Origin: DATARH01 sp036268075
GTDB lineage: Bacteria; Pseudomonadota; Alphaproteobacteria; ATCC43930; CGMCC-115725
Assembly (NCBI GenBank): GCA_036268075.1
Contig: DATAUV010000135.1
Location: forward strand, 1-64,000
DNA: 64,000 nucleotides
Direction of reading: 5' to 3'
Shown in pieces: positions 28,222-36,773 of this stretch. The notes beneath the pieces were generated by a model. It was not told the origin of the DNA, searched no databases, and worked only from the letters and a program-made list of their open reading frames with translations. Made by a program: the position numbers and the translations under genes. Numbering within the stretch: position 1 is the stretch's first letter; every line of letters begins with the position of its first letter.

Positions 28222-28305
28222 GAAGCCTCCTTGGCCAGTGGCCAAATTGCCATGCCCGGCGAGGCCCTGTAAATTAGAGAGCCAAGCCGCCGGAAAGAAC
28301 GCAGC

Positions 28306-28658
28306 ATGTCGATCGATACGCTCGCTTATTCGAAAACGCTGGAGGAAGCCGGTCTCGACCGCAAGGCGGCTGAAGCTCATGCCGAGGCGCTGACCCAGCA
28401 TATAGTTCCCCACCTCCTCACTAAAACCGATCTCGATCAAGCCTTCGGCCAACCCGACACGCGATTGGGTCAGACGAACGGCCGGCTCGACCAAGCGATC
28501 GAGCGTCTCGAAAGTAGAATAGACCAGGTGACCGTGCGTCTCGAAAATCGCATGGATCTCACGATAGAGCGCGCCGAGCTCGGATAACGCTCCCCCTCAT
28601 CGGCATTGTCGGGGCCTTCGACGCCGCTCTGTTCGCTCTCCTCCGCTTCGTCCATTGA
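28306..28658 (+). pseudogene. DUF1640-like coiled-coil membrane protein, probably frameshifted
   Basis: The first frame reads 93 aa (28306-28587): MSIDTLAYSKTLEEAGLDRK, then a coiled coil (LTKTDLDQAF, RLESRIDQVTVRLENRM), and stops without the membrane helix expected of the family. A different frame after about 28560 reads ITLPLIGIVGAFDAALFALL to a stop at 28658, which is just such a helix. A single indel between about 28545 and 28585 explains both. Its intact relative is at 12276-12539. Confidence 0.65.
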
Positions 28659-28668
28659 GGATTCGCCC

Positions 28669-30177
28669 ATGCCCCCGCTGACCATCCGCCTCAACCCGGG
28701 CGACAACGTCGTCGTCGCGCGGGCCGATCTGCTGCCGGGGACCGAAGTCGAGGGCATCAAGGCACGAACGCATGTGCCTGCCGGGCACAAATTCGCGACG
28801 GCGCCGGTCGCCAAGGGTGAGGCGGTGCGCAAATACGGCCAGATCCTCGGCTTCGCGACCGAGGCGATCAGCCCCGGCGACCATATTCATACGCACAACA
28901 TCGCGATGGGCGATTTTGCCCGCGACTACGCCTTCGGCCTCGACGCCAAGCCGACCGTCCCGGCCGAAGGGCCGGCGACGTTCCAGGGCATCGTCCGCGC
29001 CGACGGGCGGGTCGCGACGCGCAATTATCTCGGCGTCCTCACGACCGTGAATTGCTCGGCCAGCACCGCGCGGTTTATCGCCGAGCAATTCCGCTCCGGT
29101 ATCCTGCGCGAGTATCCGAACATCGACGGGGTCGTCGCGCTCGGCCACGGCACCGGCTGCGGCATGGGGATCGACGGCGAGCCGATGAACCTGCTGCGCC
29201 GGACGATCGGCGGCTATGCGCGGCACCCGAATTTCGCCGGCGTCCTGGTGCTGGGCCTCGGTTGCGAGACCAACCAGATCTCCGGCCTTCTCGCCGCCGA
29301 GGGGCTCGCGGAAAGCGACACGCTGACGACGATGACGATCCAGGATACCGGCGGCACCACCAAGACGGTCAGGGAAGGCGTAGCGCGCCTAACCGCGATG
29401 CTCCCCGCCGCCAACGACGTCAAGCGCGAGCCGGTATCGGCGAGTCATCTGACGCTGGCCCTCCAATGCGGCGGGTCCGACGGTTACTCCGGTATCACCG
29501 CAAACCCCGCGCTCGGCGCCTGTGTGGACTTGCTGGTCCGGCACGGCGGCACCGCGGTCCTTTCCGAGACGCCGGAAATCTACGGCGCCGAGCATCTCCT
29601 GACCCGCCGCGCCGCCAGCCGCGAGGTCGGCGAGAAACTCGTCGAGCGCATCCGATGGTGGGAGGACTATACCGCCAAGACCGGCGGCGAGATGAACAAC
29701 AACCCTTCGCCCGGCAACAAGGCCGGCGGCCTCACGACGATCCTCGAAAAATCGCTGGGCGCGGTCGCCAAGGGCGGCAGCACCAACCTCGTCGACGTCT
29801 ACCGCTATGCCGAGCCGATCACGAAAAAGGGCTTCGTGTTCATGGACACGCCCGGCTACGACCCGGTCTCGGCCACGGGCCAGGTCGCCGGCGGCGCCAA
29901 CATAATCTGCTTCACCACGGGCCGAGGCTCGGTATTCGGATGCAAGCCCGCGCCGTCGTTGAAGCTCGCGACCAACACGCCGCTCTACCGCCGCATGGAA
30001 GACGACATGGACATCGATTGCGGCCCGATCGCCGACGGCGAGGCGACCGTGCCCGAAATGGGCGAGCGCATCTTCCAGTTATTGCTCGACACCGCCTCCG
30101 GCGCCAAGACCAAGAGCGAAATCCTCGGCTTCGGCGAGGACGAGTTCACGCCTTGGGTGCTGGGTGCGGTGATGTAG
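28669..30177 (+). CDS. Altronate/galactarate dehydratase family protein (UxaA family)
   Basis: 502 aa from the ATG at 28669, with GAGGA 7 nt upstream. An N-terminal SAF domain (about 1-95: NPGDNVVVARADLLPG, HTHNIAMGDFARDYAF) is joined to the large UxaA/GarD catalytic part (ATRNYLGVLTTVNCSAS, GHGTGCGM, LGLGCETNQI, CGGSDGYSGITANPALG, NPSPGNKAGGLTTILEKSLG). These enzymes dehydrate aldonates or aldarates to 2-keto-3-deoxy acids. It is divergent from the SDR-FAH pair and may supply its keto-deoxy substrate. Confidence 0.93.
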   Translation: MPPLTIRLNPGDNVVVARADLLPGTEVEGIKARTHVPAGHKFATAPVAKGEAVRKYGQILGFATEAISPGDHIHTHNIAMGDFARDYAFGLDAKPTVPAEGPATFQGIVRADGRVATRNYLGVLTTVNCSASTARFIAEQFRSGILREYPNIDGVVALGHGTGCGMGIDGEPMNLLRRTIGGYARHPNFAGVLVLGLGCETNQISGLLAAEGLAESDTLTTMTIQDTGGTTKTVREGVARLTAMLPAANDVKREPVSASHLTLALQCGGSDGYSGITANPALGACVDLLVRHGGTAVLSETPEIYGAEHLLTRRAASREVGEKLVERIRWWEDYTAKTGGEMNNNPSPGNKAGGLTTILEKSLGAVAKGGSTNLVDVYRYAEPITKKGFVFMDTPGYDPVSATGQVAGGANIICFTTGRGSVFGCKPAPSLKLATNTPLYRRMEDDMDIDCGPIADGEATVPEMGERIFQLLLDTASGAKTKSEILGFGEDEFTPWVLGAVM

Positions 30178-30886
30178 CGCTGGTCTCTTTCATTCGGACT
30201 GGCGCGGGACCGGTGCGGACGGTCGAGCCGGCGCCGACGATCCTGCCGTCCGGGGCCTGGACGAGCACCGCGTAGCCTTCTCCGGCGGGAAGGGCGGGGA
30301 TCGGGAAATTCCGGGGCGAGCCCGTCCATTCGCCACGCGTTTCGATCGAGAGGACGGCGTTGGTGTCTTCGGCGGTGCGGTGGGCGTTCTCGCCCGCGCC
30401 GATTTGGGTCGTGCGGTGCCGGGCGAAGCGGAGGAGCAATATGGTGCCTCTGCCGGTTCCGGCGCCGATCGTTACCTCGGACCCATCCGCGGTGAAATGG
30501 ACAGGGGCCACGGCTTGCGGCTGCGTATCGAGCGCCGCGAGGACGGCTCCGCGGTCATTACCGACCATGTCTTCCTTGCCGTCGACGACGATCTGCGGCG
30601 TGAAAATCTGGCCGCGGTCGAAGCGGGCGGCATAGGCGCGCTGGCGGGCGGTCGCCTCGGGGCTGGAGAACGGGTCCGTCCAGCCGAGGTTGTCCCAGTA
30701 GTCGATGTGGTAGCCGAGCGCGAGTACGCCGTCGCGGTGCGAAAGCTGGTCGAGCAACGCGTCGGCCGGCGGGCAGGACGAGCAGCCCTGCGAGGTGAAG
30801 AGCTCGACCACAACGGGCCGCGTCTCGGCCCAGGCGGGGGTTGCCAGCCCGGCAAGCAGGCAGGCCGTCACTATGCGGAAACGCAT
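30146..30886 (-). CDS. DUF1223 secreted thioredoxin-like protein
   Basis: 246 aa from the ATG at 30886, with GGGGAG 8 nt upstream. Signal peptide to about residue 20 (TPAWAE). The motif VVELFTSQGCSSCPPADALL is diagnostic of DUF1223, a periplasmic thioredoxin-like family with a CxxC pair. Function not established. Its 3' end overlaps the convergent dehydratase gene by 32 nt. Confidence 0.92.
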   Translation of the reverse strand: MRFRIVTACLLAGLATPAWAETRPVVVELFTSQGCSSCPPADALLDQLSHRDGVLALGYHIDYWDNLGWTDPFSSPEATARQRAYAARFDRGQIFTPQIVVDGKEDMVGNDRGAVLAALDTQPQAVAPVHFTADGSEVTIGAGTGRGTILLLRFARHRTTQIGAGENAHRTAEDTNAVLSIETRGEWTGSPRNFPIPALPAGEGYAVLVQAPDGRIVGAGSTVRTGPAPVRMKETSATSPHPAPKA

Positions 30887-31074
30887 CGTCAAACTCCCCT
30901 TGCCCGGCGCTATCCTCTCGCGCATCAAGATAATGCGCGCCCGTCCGCGCCAAAGATGAGGGGAGAAAGATGCGCCGGTTTTCCGCCGTCAATGCCGCGA
31001 TTGTGATCGCCGCCACGGTGTGGTCGCCTTGCCTCCGCGCAGGCGGCCGACCCCATTCCGCATTGGGGCCGCGC

Positions 31075-31449
31075 TCAGAACCGCGTCGGGACGGGGCCGA
31101 TTTCGCAGTTGCCCCAGAACACGCCGCCGAAATTGCTCGCCTGGCTCACCGTGCCGTCGATCCGATTGACCCGGTAGCGCGCGACGTAGTCGGCATAGGG
31201 TACGTCGAAATCGAGATAAAGCGGCGTCAGCGCCAGCACCTTGCCCTCTTCGCCGGTGTCGGTGGTGATCTTGCCGGCGCCCCAATAGACGATGAAATCG
31301 ACCTCGGACTGCCGCGCGGCGAGCTGCTTGTTCGCCCACCGGCCGAAATCGCCGTGACAGGCCAACAGGCTCGGATCGCCCGGCCCGAGCGCCGCCGTCG
31401 CCATTGACGACATAAACCCGAAAATGCCCCAGAAGGCGCGAATCTTCAT
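31075..31449 (-). CDS. Hypothetical secreted protein
   Basis: 124 aa with a plausible signal peptide (MKIRAFWGIFGFMSSMATAALG). The mature part has two cysteines (LLACHGDF and WGNCEIG) and no recognised domain. It lies between the DUF1223 and denD genes on the same strand, spaced 188 and 51 nt from them. Confidence 0.6.
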   Translation of the reverse strand: MKIRAFWGIFGFMSSMATAALGPGDPSLLACHGDFGRWANKQLAARQSEVDFIVYWGAGKITTDTGEEGKVLALTPLYLDFDVPYADYVARYRVNRIDGTVSQASNFGGVFWGNCEIGPVPTRF

Positions 31450-31500
31450 CGCGCCAGTTAACCTTAACTTTCTTGATAATTCGTGACCTCGGCGCGCGGT

Positions 31501-32469
31501 TTACCCCACGAGCGTCTTCTGCATTGCGAGGTCGTCCTCGATAAAAAACCCGACCGCCTCGTCGATCCCGGAATCGGGTCGGAACCCCAGCGCCTCGGCG
31601 CGCGGGGCGGTCAGCGCCTCGGGCCAGCTTCCGACGATCGACTGGATCGCCCGGTCGTGCCGCCACGAGAGCCGCGCGTGGGCCGCCGCGCCGCCGGCGC
31701 GCTTCAGCGCCTCGGCCATCTCGCCGACCGACACCGAATAACCCGGCAGCTGCAGCACGCGGTTGTGGCCCAGCGCCTCACCCGCCACATCCAGCGCATG
31801 CGCCAGCGAGGCGACGACGCGGCGCGGCGATGCCAGCGCCATTACGGTATCCGGGGACACCGGACACACCGCGTCCTGCCCGGCCAGCGGCTCGCGGATC
31901 ATCGACGAGGCAAAGGTCGACGCCGCCCGGTTCGGCCGACCCGGCCGCACCACGACGGTCGGCAGCCTGAGCGCCCGCCCGTCGACAAAACCCTTGCGCG
32001 TGTAGTCGTTGACCAGCAACTCGCCGATTGCCTTCTGCGTGCCGTAGGAGCTTTGGGGCGTCAGCGCGGTGCCGTCGCCGACCGAGGGCGGCAGCGCCCC
32101 GCCATAGACCGCGAGCGAGCTGGCGAAGATTACCTTCGGCGCGCTGCCGAGCGCCCGGCATGCCTCGAGCACCGCGCGCGTGCCGTCGAGATTGACCCGG
32201 TAGCCGAGATCAGGGTCCGCCTCGGCCTGCCCGCTGACGATCGCCGCGAGGTGATAGACGGCGTCCGTCCCCGGTCCGATCAGCGCCCCAACCGTCGCCC
32301 GGTCGGCGATGTCGCCGGTCACCACCCGCACCCGCTTGTCGTCGGGCAGCGGCAGCGCCGACGGCGCATTGTCGAACAGCACCAACTCGTCGGCCTTGTC
32401 CTGTTCAAGCAGCAGCAGCGCCAGCCGCCGCCCGAGAAATCCGCACCCGCCGGTGATCACGATCTTCAT
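31501..32469 (-). CDS. denD: NAD-dependent epimerase/dehydratase family, D-erythronate dehydrogenase-like
   Basis: 322 aa extended SDR: GGCGFLGRRLA at the N-terminus, HLAAIVSGQAEADPDLGYRVN, catalytic YGTQK. The sequence and the presence of otnI, otnK and otnC nearby match DenD, which oxidises D-erythronate at C2 to 2-oxo-tetronate with NAD. It is followed on the minus strand side by otnI upstream (111 nt apart, with a palindromic repeat between). Confidence 0.82.
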   Translation of the reverse strand: MKIVITGGCGFLGRRLALLLLEQDKADELVLFDNAPSALPLPDDKRVRVVTGDIADRATVGALIGPGTDAVYHLAAIVSGQAEADPDLGYRVNLDGTRAVLEACRALGSAPKVIFASSLAVYGGALPPSVGDGTALTPQSSYGTQKAIGELLVNDYTRKGFVDGRALRLPTVVVRPGRPNRAASTFASSMIREPLAGQDAVCPVSPDTVMALASPRRVVASLAHALDVAGEALGHNRVLQLPGYSVSVGEMAEALKRAGGAAAHARLSWRHDRAIQSIVGSWPEALTAPRAEALGFRPDSGIDEAVGFFIEDDLAMQKTLVG

Positions 32470-32487
32470 GGTTCAAATCCGCCTTGG

Positions 32488-32570
32488 ACCGCGGGCGTCC
32501 GCCCGCTCTTCGTTAAGATGCGGGCGTCCCGCCCGCTCTTGGGAGAAATGCGGGCGGGACGCCCGCGGCC
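32488..32570. repeat. G+C-rich palindrome family, site 2 (three copies)
   Basis: Three copies of the core lie in the otnI-denD gap: gcgggcgtccgcccgc (32491-32506), gcgggcgtcccgcccgc (32520-32536) and an inverted gcgggcgggacgcccgc (32550-32566). The outer strings ggaccgcgg and ccgcggcc make the whole block a larger imperfect palindrome, like site 4 at 44399-44456. Confidence 0.8.
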
Positions 32571-32580
32571 CATTTGCCCA

Positions 32581-33363
32581 TCATCCGATCCCGTATTTCT
32601 TCGCCCACCCCAGCCCCGCGACGGTGTCGCCCTTCGGCCGGTACTCGCAGCCGATCCACCCGCCATAGCCGATCTCGTCGAACAGGTCGAAGATGTACGG
32701 GTAGTGGATCTCGCCGACATCGGGCTCGTGCCGGCCGGGATTGCCGGCGATCTGGACATGCGGGTAGCGGCCGGCCAGCGCGCGCACCTTGGTGGCGATG
32801 TCCCCTTCCATGATCTGCATATGATAGAGGTCGAGCTGCAGCCGCAAATTGGGCCGCGCGACCTCATCGATGATCGCGATCGCGTCGTGGCTGTAGTTGA
32901 GGAAATAGCCGGGAATGTCGCGCGTGTTGATCGGCTCGATGATCGCGGTCAACCCCTCAGGCGCGAGCCGATCGGCGGCCCACTGTAAATTTTCGACATA
33001 GACGCGGGCGCCCAGCGCCTTGTCGTGCCCGTCCGGCCACAACCCGGCCATCGTGTGCACGAGTGGGCATTTCGTCGCCTTGGCATAGAGGATCGCCTTG
33101 TCGACCCCGGCCCGAAATTCGGTTTCGCGGCCGGGCAGCGCCGCCAACCCGCGCTCGCCCGCCGCCCAGTCGCCCGGCACCGTGTTGAAGAGGGCCAGCG
33201 ACAGCCCGTTCTGCTCGAGCCGCGCGGCGATCACCTCGGGCGAATAGTCGTAAGGAAAGAGAAACTCGACCCCCCTGAACCCCAGCTTCGCCGCCGCCGC
33301 GAAGCGGTCGAGAAAATCCACCTCGTTGAACATCATGCTGAGATTGGCGGCGAATTTCGGCAT
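32581..33363 (-). CDS. otnI: 2-oxo-tetronate isomerase (hydroxypyruvate isomerase family)
   Basis: 260 aa TIM barrel of the hydroxypyruvate isomerase family: MPKFAANLSMMFNEVDFLDR, GVEFLFPYDY, ALFNTVPGDWAAGERGLAAL, EPINTRDIPGYFLN, LQLDLYHMQIMEGD and a GWIGCEYRP end. The E/D/H residues are those of the metal site. OtnI converts 2-oxo-tetronate to 3-oxo-tetronate in the C4 acid-sugar pathway. First gene of otnI-denD, divergent from the NitT/TauT importer. Confidence 0.87.
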   Translation of the reverse strand: MPKFAANLSMMFNEVDFLDRFAAAAKLGFRGVEFLFPYDYSPEVIAARLEQNGLSLALFNTVPGDWAAGERGLAALPGRETEFRAGVDKAILYAKATKCPLVHTMAGLWPDGHDKALGARVYVENLQWAADRLAPEGLTAIIEPINTRDIPGYFLNYSHDAIAIIDEVARPNLRLQLDLYHMQIMEGDIATKVRALAGRYPHVQIAGNPGRHEPDVGEIHYPYIFDLFDEIGYGGWIGCEYRPKGDTVAGLGWAKKYGIG

Positions 33364-33452
33364 CTTCGGGCTCCTCGCGGGACGCCGCTACTCTTTCCTC
33401 CCGGTCCCGCAAAAACAAGCCCGTCGGGAGGACCGTATTCACGTTGGAAATA

Positions 33453-33462
33453 TGTATATACA
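33453..33462. promoter_or_regulatory. Candidate operator between otnI and the ABC importer
   Basis: A perfect A+T-rich palindrome, tgtatataca, in a G+C-rich region, 90 nt upstream of otnI and 178 nt upstream of the importer's binding-protein gene. GntR-family regulators often bind tgtataca-like sites. No regulator gene lies in the neighbourhood. Confidence 0.3.
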
Positions 33463-33639
33463 AAAGATTGACGGGTAATGTGTGGAGTATTAGCTTCCGT
33501 GCCGGCGCCGATTTGAGCTTCAGCTTGCGGGCGCTTGAAAAATGCAGCTAAAGCGAGGGCGATCGACAATCCGCCCGGCACACGCTGCGGCGGATTTTTT
33601 GTTGGCCCGCGCCGCCCGGGTCGGTGCGGGGAGGCGGGT

Positions 33640-34638
33640 ATGTTTCAGTTGGTGACGCGCCGGTCGGTTCTCGCAGCCGGGGCGGGTGTCGCGACGATGT
33701 TTGCGATCGGCCGTGCCCGGGCGGCAAAGCTCGATACGCTGCGTGTCGACTACGCCTATTACAACCCAGTCGCGCTGGTGCTGAAGGACAAGGGCTGGGT
33801 CGAGGAAGAATTCGGCAAGGACGGCACCAAGGTCGAATGGGTGCTGAGCCTCGGCAGCAACAAGGCGCTCGAATTCCTCAACGGCTCTGTCGTCGATTTC
33901 GGCTCGTCCGCCGGTTCCGCCGCGCTGCTCGCCCGCGCCAACGACATCCCGATCAAGGGCGTCTACATCTATTCCCGCCCTGAATGGACCGCGCTCGTCA
34001 CCACCAAGGACTCGCCGATCCAGAAGGTCACCGACCTCAAGGGCAAGCGGGTCGCCGTCACCCGCGGCACCGACCCCTACATCTTCCTGCTGCGCGCGCT
34101 CGACCGGTTCGGCATGGGCGAGAAGGACATCAACATGGTCCTGCTGCAGCACCCAGACGGCAAGACCGCGCTCATTCGCGGCGATGTCGACGCCTGGGCC
34201 GGGCTCGATCCCTACATGGCGCAGACCGAGCTGCAGGACGGCTCCCGCCTGTTCTTCCGCGACCCGTCGCTCAACACCTACGGCTTTCTCAACGCCCGCG
34301 AGAATTTCATCAAGCAGTACCCGGATGAAACCCTGCGCCTCCTCAAGGTCTACGAGCGCGGCCGCTTGTGGTCGCTCGCCAATCCCGACGGGTTGCGCGA
34401 CACACTCGCAAAGGCCGCCCAGCTCACCGCGCCGGTCGCCGCCAAGGAGTTGGAGCGCACCGACCTCTCGAACCCGGTCATCGGCAAGGAGCACCGCGAC
34501 GCGATCGTCGCCGCCGGCGGCGTGCTGAAAAAGGCAGATATCGTCCCGGCCGGGATTGACATCGCCAAGGTCGCCGACGCTCTGGTCGACCCCGAATTCG
34601 CGCTCAAGCTCGACGTCAAGAAGGCCGCGGCCAAGTGA
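33640..34638 (+). CDS. NitT/TauT-type ABC transporter substrate-binding protein
   Basis: 332 aa from the ATG at 33640, with GGGGAGG 6 nt upstream. Twin-arginine signal (TRRSVLAAGAGV). Periplasmic-binding motifs of the SsuA/TauA/NrtA family: DYAYYNPVALVLKDKGWVEE, SNKALEFLNGSVVDFGSSAG, DLKGKRVAVTRGTDPYIFLL. It captures a small anion, typically a sulfonate or nitrate, and delivers it to the adjacent permease. Lying between the two halves of the tetronate pathway, it may have a tetronate-like ligand. Confidence 0.9.
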   Translation: MFQLVTRRSVLAAGAGVATMFAIGRARAAKLDTLRVDYAYYNPVALVLKDKGWVEEEFGKDGTKVEWVLSLGSNKALEFLNGSVVDFGSSAGSAALLARANDIPIKGVYIYSRPEWTALVTTKDSPIQKVTDLKGKRVAVTRGTDPYIFLLRALDRFGMGEKDINMVLLQHPDGKTALIRGDVDAWAGLDPYMAQTELQDGSRLFFRDPSLNTYGFLNARENFIKQYPDETLRLLKVYERGRLWSLANPDGLRDTLAKAAQLTAPVAAKELERTDLSNPVIGKEHRDAIVAAGGVLKKADIVPAGIDIAKVADALVDPEFALKLDVKKAAAK

Positions 34639-35447
34639 GGCGCTTCGCCGCCAGCCCGGCGCTCAGGACCGGCCTCGTCGGGCTGATCGTCCCGGGTCTG
34701 CTGCTGCTCGCGTGGCAGGTCGAAAGCGCGCTCGGCTGGGTCCGACCGAACCTGTTGCCGTCACCGCTCGCCGTGGTGAACATGGTCGTCGACCTCGCCC
34801 GCCGCGGCCAGCTCTGGGGTCATATCGAGATCACGCTGCTGCGCGTGCTGTTCGGGTTTCTGATCGGCGCGGCCGCTGCGACGGTCTGCGGTGCGCTGAC
34901 CGGGTACTCGTCGCTGTGGCGGCGCCTGCTCGACCCGACCATCCAGGCCCTGCGCAGCATCCCGTCGATCGCGTGGGTGCCGCTCTTCATCCTCTGGCTC
35001 GGCATTTTCGAGGCGGCCAAGGTGACCTTGATCGCGGTCGGCGTGTTCTTTCCGGTCTACCTCAATCTGATGGCCGGGATCGAGACGGTTGACCGCCGCC
35101 TCGTCGAGGTCGGCCGCGTCTACCGCTTTTCGTCGTGGCGCCTGGTCCGCCGCATCCTGATCCCCGCGACTCTTCCGGCCTATATCACCGGGCTGCGCAG
35201 CGGGCTCGGGCTCGGCTGGATGTTTGTCGTCGCCGCCGAGATCATGGGCGCGAGTCAGGGGATCGGGTTTCTCCTGATCGACGGCGAGCAGACCGGCCGC
35301 CCCGCCCTCATCATCGCCGCGATCCTCCTCTTCGCGGTACTCGGCAAGCTCACCGATTTGGCGCTCTCATTGGCCGGGCGGCGCGCGCTCGCCTGGCAGG
35401 ATTCGTTTGGCAATGCTCGAGATCAACGCTCTCTCCAAGCAGTTTGA
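34635..35447 (+). CDS. NitT/TauT-type ABC transporter permease
   Basis: 270 aa, GTG start overlapping the previous stop (GTGA). About six membrane segments, the SsuC/TauC family EAA loop (VDRRLVEVGRVYRFSSWRLV) and ITGLRSGLGLGWMFVVAAEI are typical. It forms the channel with the ATPase encoded next, whose start lies 35 nt within this gene. Confidence 0.93.
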   Translation: MRRFAASPALRTGLVGLIVPGLLLLAWQVESALGWVRPNLLPSPLAVVNMVVDLARRGQLWGHIEITLLRVLFGFLIGAAAATVCGALTGYSSLWRRLLDPTIQALRSIPSIAWVPLFILWLGIFEAAKVTLIAVGVFFPVYLNLMAGIETVDRRLVEVGRVYRFSSWRLVRRILIPATLPAYITGLRSGLGLGWMFVVAAEIMGASQGIGFLLIDGEQTGRPALIIAAILLFAVLGKLTDLALSLAGRRALAWQDSFGNARDQRSLQAV

Positions 35448-36186
35448 CGGCGCCTCCGCGCTCGCCGGCATCGATTTCTCGGTCGATGCCGGCGAGATCG
35501 TCGCCATCCTCGGCACCAGCGGCGCCGGCAAGTCGACGCTGTTGCGCATCGTCGGCGGGCTCGATACGGCGTCGTCGGGTGCGGTCAGCCTCGACGGCCG
35601 CGCCGTGATCGGCCCTAGCCCCAAGCTCGGCTTCGTGTTCCAGGAGCCCCGCCTGATGCCGTGGCTGTCGGTCCGGCAGAACGTGACCTTTGGCCTCGAC
35701 GGGCTGTCGCGCGAGGAGCGTCGCGAGCGGGCCGAAACCGTGCTCGACCGGGTCGGGCTCGGCGATGTCGGCAACGCCTGGCCGCGCCAGCTTTCGGGCG
35801 GCATGGCCCAGCGGGTCGCGATCGCCCGCGCCCTCGTGACCCGCCCGTCGGTGCTGCTCCTCGACGAGCCGTTCAGCGCGCTCGACGCCTTCACCCGCCT
35901 CGGGCTCCAGGAACACCTCCTCGAAATCTGGCGCGCCGAGCGGCCGACGATGCTGTTCGTCACGCACGACATCGACGAGGCGCTGATGCTCGCCGACCGC
36001 GTCATCGTGCTGCTGGGCCGCCCCGGCCAAATCCGCCGCGACGAGCGCATCGACATCCCCCGCCCGCGCCGTCGCGGCGACCCCCGTCTTGCGCGCTGGC
36101 GCGAGCGCCTGTTCGATGATTTAAGCGGTATTCAGGATCGTCCAGGGCTGGGCCGTCCCGAACTGGTCGTCGCCAACGCGAGGTAA
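35413..36186 (+). CDS. NitT/TauT-type ABC transporter ATPase
   Basis: 257 aa from the ATG at 35413 (MLEINALSKQFDG); a TTG two codons earlier is possible. Walker A GTSGAGKST, signature LSGGMAQR, Walker B VLLLDEPFSALD, H-loop FVTHDIDEA. It drives uptake through the upstream permease. The overlap with the permease gene indicates coupled translation. Confidence 0.95.
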   Translation: MLEINALSKQFDGASALAGIDFSVDAGEIVAILGTSGAGKSTLLRIVGGLDTASSGAVSLDGRAVIGPSPKLGFVFQEPRLMPWLSVRQNVTFGLDGLSREERRERAETVLDRVGLGDVGNAWPRQLSGGMAQRVAIARALVTRPSVLLLDEPFSALDAFTRLGLQEHLLEIWRAERPTMLFVTHDIDEALMLADRVIVLLGRPGQIRRDERIDIPRPRRRGDPRLARWRERLFDDLSGIQDRPGLGRPELVVANAR

Positions 36187-36192
36187 CTGCAC

Positions 36193-36702
36193 ATGGACAG
36201 CGCCCGCCTGCGTGAGCTCCAGGCTCCGCTCAAGGACAAGTACCGCACCGACCCGGAGACGGCCGTGGTCACGCTGAAGGCCCGCGGCGACCTGACCGAC
36301 GGCGCGATCGCCTGCAAGGTCGAAACCGGCCGCGCCCTCGTCGAGGCTGGCCTCCATCCGGCCACCGGCGGCAGTGGGCTCGAAGCTTGCTCCGGCGACA
36401 TGCTGCTCGAAGCGCTCGTCGCCTGCGCCGGCGTCACGCTCAAGGCCGTCGCCACCGCGATCGACTTCAAGCTGCGCGGCGGCTCGGTCCATGCCGAGGG
36501 CGACCTCGACTTCCGTGGCACCCTCGGCGTCGAGCGCACCGCCCCGGTCGGCTTCCGCGACATCCGCCTGACCTTCACCCTCGACACCGACGAACCGGAA
36601 GACCGCCGCGCCAACCTGCTCAAGCTGACCGAGCGCTACTGCGTGGTCCTGCAAACCCTCCGCAACGCGCCGACGACCGAAGCGGCGGTGCAGACCGCCT
36701 GA
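36193..36702 (+). CDS. OsmC family peroxiredoxin-like protein
   Basis: 169 aa. The two OsmC cysteines are present, in a segment ACSGDMLLEALVACAGVTL and in ERYCVVLQTL. OsmC/Ohr proteins reduce organic hydroperoxides. It starts 7 nt after the ATPase gene and seems part of the importer operon; in that setting it might protect cells or have an unrelated role. Confidence 0.88.
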   Translation: MDSARLRELQAPLKDKYRTDPETAVVTLKARGDLTDGAIACKVETGRALVEAGLHPATGGSGLEACSGDMLLEALVACAGVTLKAVATAIDFKLRGGSVHAEGDLDFRGTLGVERTAPVGFRDIRLTFTLDTDEPEDRRANLLKLTERYCVVLQTLRNAPTTEAAVQTA

Positions 36703-36773
36703 CGTAAGGCCTTATTTGCCGGCGCCGCCCCGGCCCGCTACTCTCCGCGAGACAGGCGCGAGGGAGGGGTGGC

